Assembly: GCA_019247255.1 (NCBI GenBank)
Contig: JAFAPJ010000127.1
Coordinates: 1-7,103 of the forward strand
DNA: 7,103 nucleotides
From: Methylobacteriaceae bacterium
GTDB taxonomy: Bacteria > Pseudomonadota > Alphaproteobacteria > Rhizobiales > Beijerinckiaceae
Reading direction: 5' to 3'
Positions within the stretch are counted from its first letter, which is position 1; every line of letters starts with the position of its first letter. Of this stretch, positions 6,233 to 7,103 are shown piece by piece. The notes beneath the pieces were generated by a model. That model had not been told where the DNA came from. It did no database searches and saw nothing but the letters and a program-made list of their open reading frames with translations. Both the position numbers and the translations under genes were made by a program.

Positions 6233-6255
6233 CAACCGCCGGCGAGGCGCCACGC

Positions 6256-7047
6256 GTGACCCTCCCCGAGCCGACCATCGCGCGGCTGCCCGAGGCCGCG
6301 ATCGCCTTCGTGGACCTGCCGCCCGCGCCCGAAACCCAACCGAGGCCCGTCCCGGTTCTCCTCATCCACGGCTTCGCGTCGAACCACGTCGTGAACTGGG
6401 TTTCGCCCTCCTGGACGAGCGTGCTCGCGCGCGCCGGGTACCGGGTCGTCGCGCTCGACAACCGGGGCCACGGCCGGAGTGAGCGCTTCTACGAGCCGTC
6501 CGCCTACCACACGGACCGGATGGCGGCGGACGCCGTCGCGCTCCTCGACCATCTCGGCATCGGGGCGGCCGACGTTATGGGCTACTCGATGGGAGCCCGG
6601 ATCACGGCCTTCCTTGCCGCGCACCACCCGGGGCGTGTCCGCGCGGCGCTGCTCGGCGGGCTCGGCATCCACCTCGTCGAGGGCGTCGGCCTGCCGCTCG
6701 GCATCGCGGACGCCATGGAGGCGCCCTCGCTCGACGGCCTCACGGATCCGATGCAGCGCATGTTTCGCGCCTTCGCCGAGCAGACCGGCAGCGACCTGAA
6801 GGCGCTCGCGGCCGGCATCCGCGGCTCGCGCCAGGTGATGAGCCGGGAAGAGGTCGCGTCCATCCTGGCGCCGACCCTCGTCTCGGTCGGGACCCGCGAT
6901 CCGATCGCCGGCTCGGCGGAGGCGCTTGCCCGGCTCCTGCCGAACGGACGTTCTCTCGACATCCCCGGGCGGGATCACAATCTTGCTGTGGGCGACCGGG
7001 TCCACAAGGAGGGCGTTCTCGCCTTCCTCGCGGCCCTCGACGGGTGA
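6256..7047 (+). CDS. Alpha/beta hydrolase fold protein
   Basis: This is a 263-residue serine hydrolase of the alpha/beta fold. The oxyanion strand LLIHGF is at 35-40 and DNRGHGRS at 68-75. The nucleophile elbow is GYSMGA with S111, the acid is D215 in GTRDPIAG, and the histidine is H241 in GRDHNLAVGD, so the catalytic triad is complete. The cap region lies at about 135-195. Such enzymes cleave esters, lactones or C-C bonds, and substrate cannot be read from the sequence. No signal peptide is seen, so it should be cytoplasmic. The GTG at 6256 is preferred: GAGG lies 8 bases upstream and the protein then begins at a normal position before the first strand. A GTG at 6157 would add 33 Gly/Arg/Pro-rich residues and overlap the divergent gene. 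Its divergence from the zinc-protein/monooxygenase pair may mean shared regulation. Confidence 0.92.
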   Translation: MTLPEPTIARLPEAAIAFVDLPPAPETQPRPVPVLLIHGFASNHVVNWVSPSWTSVLARAGYRVVALDNRGHGRSERFYEPSAYHTDRMAADAVALLDHLGIGAADVMGYSMGARITAFLAAHHPGRVRAALLGGLGIHLVEGVGLPLGIADAMEAPSLDGLTDPMQRMFRAFAEQTGSDLKALAAGIRGSRQVMSREEVASILAPTLVSVGTRDPIAGSAEALARLLPNGRSLDIPGRDHNLAVGDRVHKEGVLAFLAALDG

Positions 7048-7075
7048 GCGCCGCCGCGGCGTTCCGGAGCGGCGC
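7048..7075 (+). terminator. GC stem-loop directly after the hydrolase stop
   Basis: GCGCCGC (7048-7054) is exactly complementary to GCGGCGC (7069-7075) across a 14-base loop and starts on the base after the stop codon. There is no T-tract, so it is a weak candidate for an intrinsic terminator. The remaining 28 bases to the window end show no gene. Confidence 0.25.
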
Positions 7076-7103
7076 CCCGTCATGCTAAGCTCGGGCCAAC
7101 AGG

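Noticed and set aside
4817..6259. Long plus-strand open frame of 480 codons
   Set aside because: It lies fully antisense to the monooxygenase and zinc-finger genes, both of which carry clear family motifs. Its product is Arg/Gly/Ala-rich with no recognisable domain, as expected from GC-rich antisense DNA.
6115..7083. Minus-strand open frame of 322 codons
   Set aside because: It is antisense to the alpha/beta hydrolase, which has a complete catalytic triad.
7076..7103. ATGCTAAGCT at the window end as a promoter of a following gene
   Set aside because: It is a single -10-like word without a matching -35 element, and any downstream gene lies outside the window.

Overview
The window is very GC-rich and gene-dense, with short intergenic gaps and G/C-ending codons. 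The protein families present point to an alphaproteobacterium, probably of the Hyphomicrobiales (Rhizobiales). These are a map-radC pair, a short stand-alone CinA-like molybdopterin-binding domain protein, a mitochondrial-complex-I-type CHCC zinc protein, and a PAS-GGDEF signalling protein. The genus cannot be fixed from sequence reading alone. No phage, IS, plasmid or CRISPR signature is visible.

Layout from left to right. (1) 1-803, minus: the N-terminal 267 residues of a PAS-GGDEF diguanylate cyclase that runs off the left edge. (2) 1033-2570, minus: map then radC, 17 bp apart and probably one transcript. (3) 2682-4279, plus: an FkbM-type SAM-dependent methyltransferase overlapping by 37 bp a CinA-N/MoCF-type protein; this pair is divergent from map. 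(4) 4280-4588: a non-coding convergent gap of 309 bp with several perfect inverted repeats. (5) 4589-4675, minus: tRNA-Leu(UAA) with encoded CCA. (6) 4706-6163, minus: a CHCC zinc-finger protein followed 18 bp later by a group A FAD monooxygenase, with the tRNA only 30 bp beyond it. (7) 6256-7047, plus: an alpha/beta hydrolase with a GTG start, divergent from the zinc-finger gene.

Most genes are housekeeping or core-accessory functions: N-terminal methionine excision, RadC, tRNA-Leu, and c-di-GMP signalling. Two small modules are less well understood. One is the translationally overlapping methyltransferase/MoCF pair. The other is the zinc-protein/monooxygenase pair with its divergent hydrolase, where a complex I assembly-type zinc protein sits in an operon with a flavin hydroxylase. 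I see no convincing evidence of a novel multi-gene system; the observations below are modest and ranked accordingly. The long antisense reading frames in this window are GC-composition artefacts.
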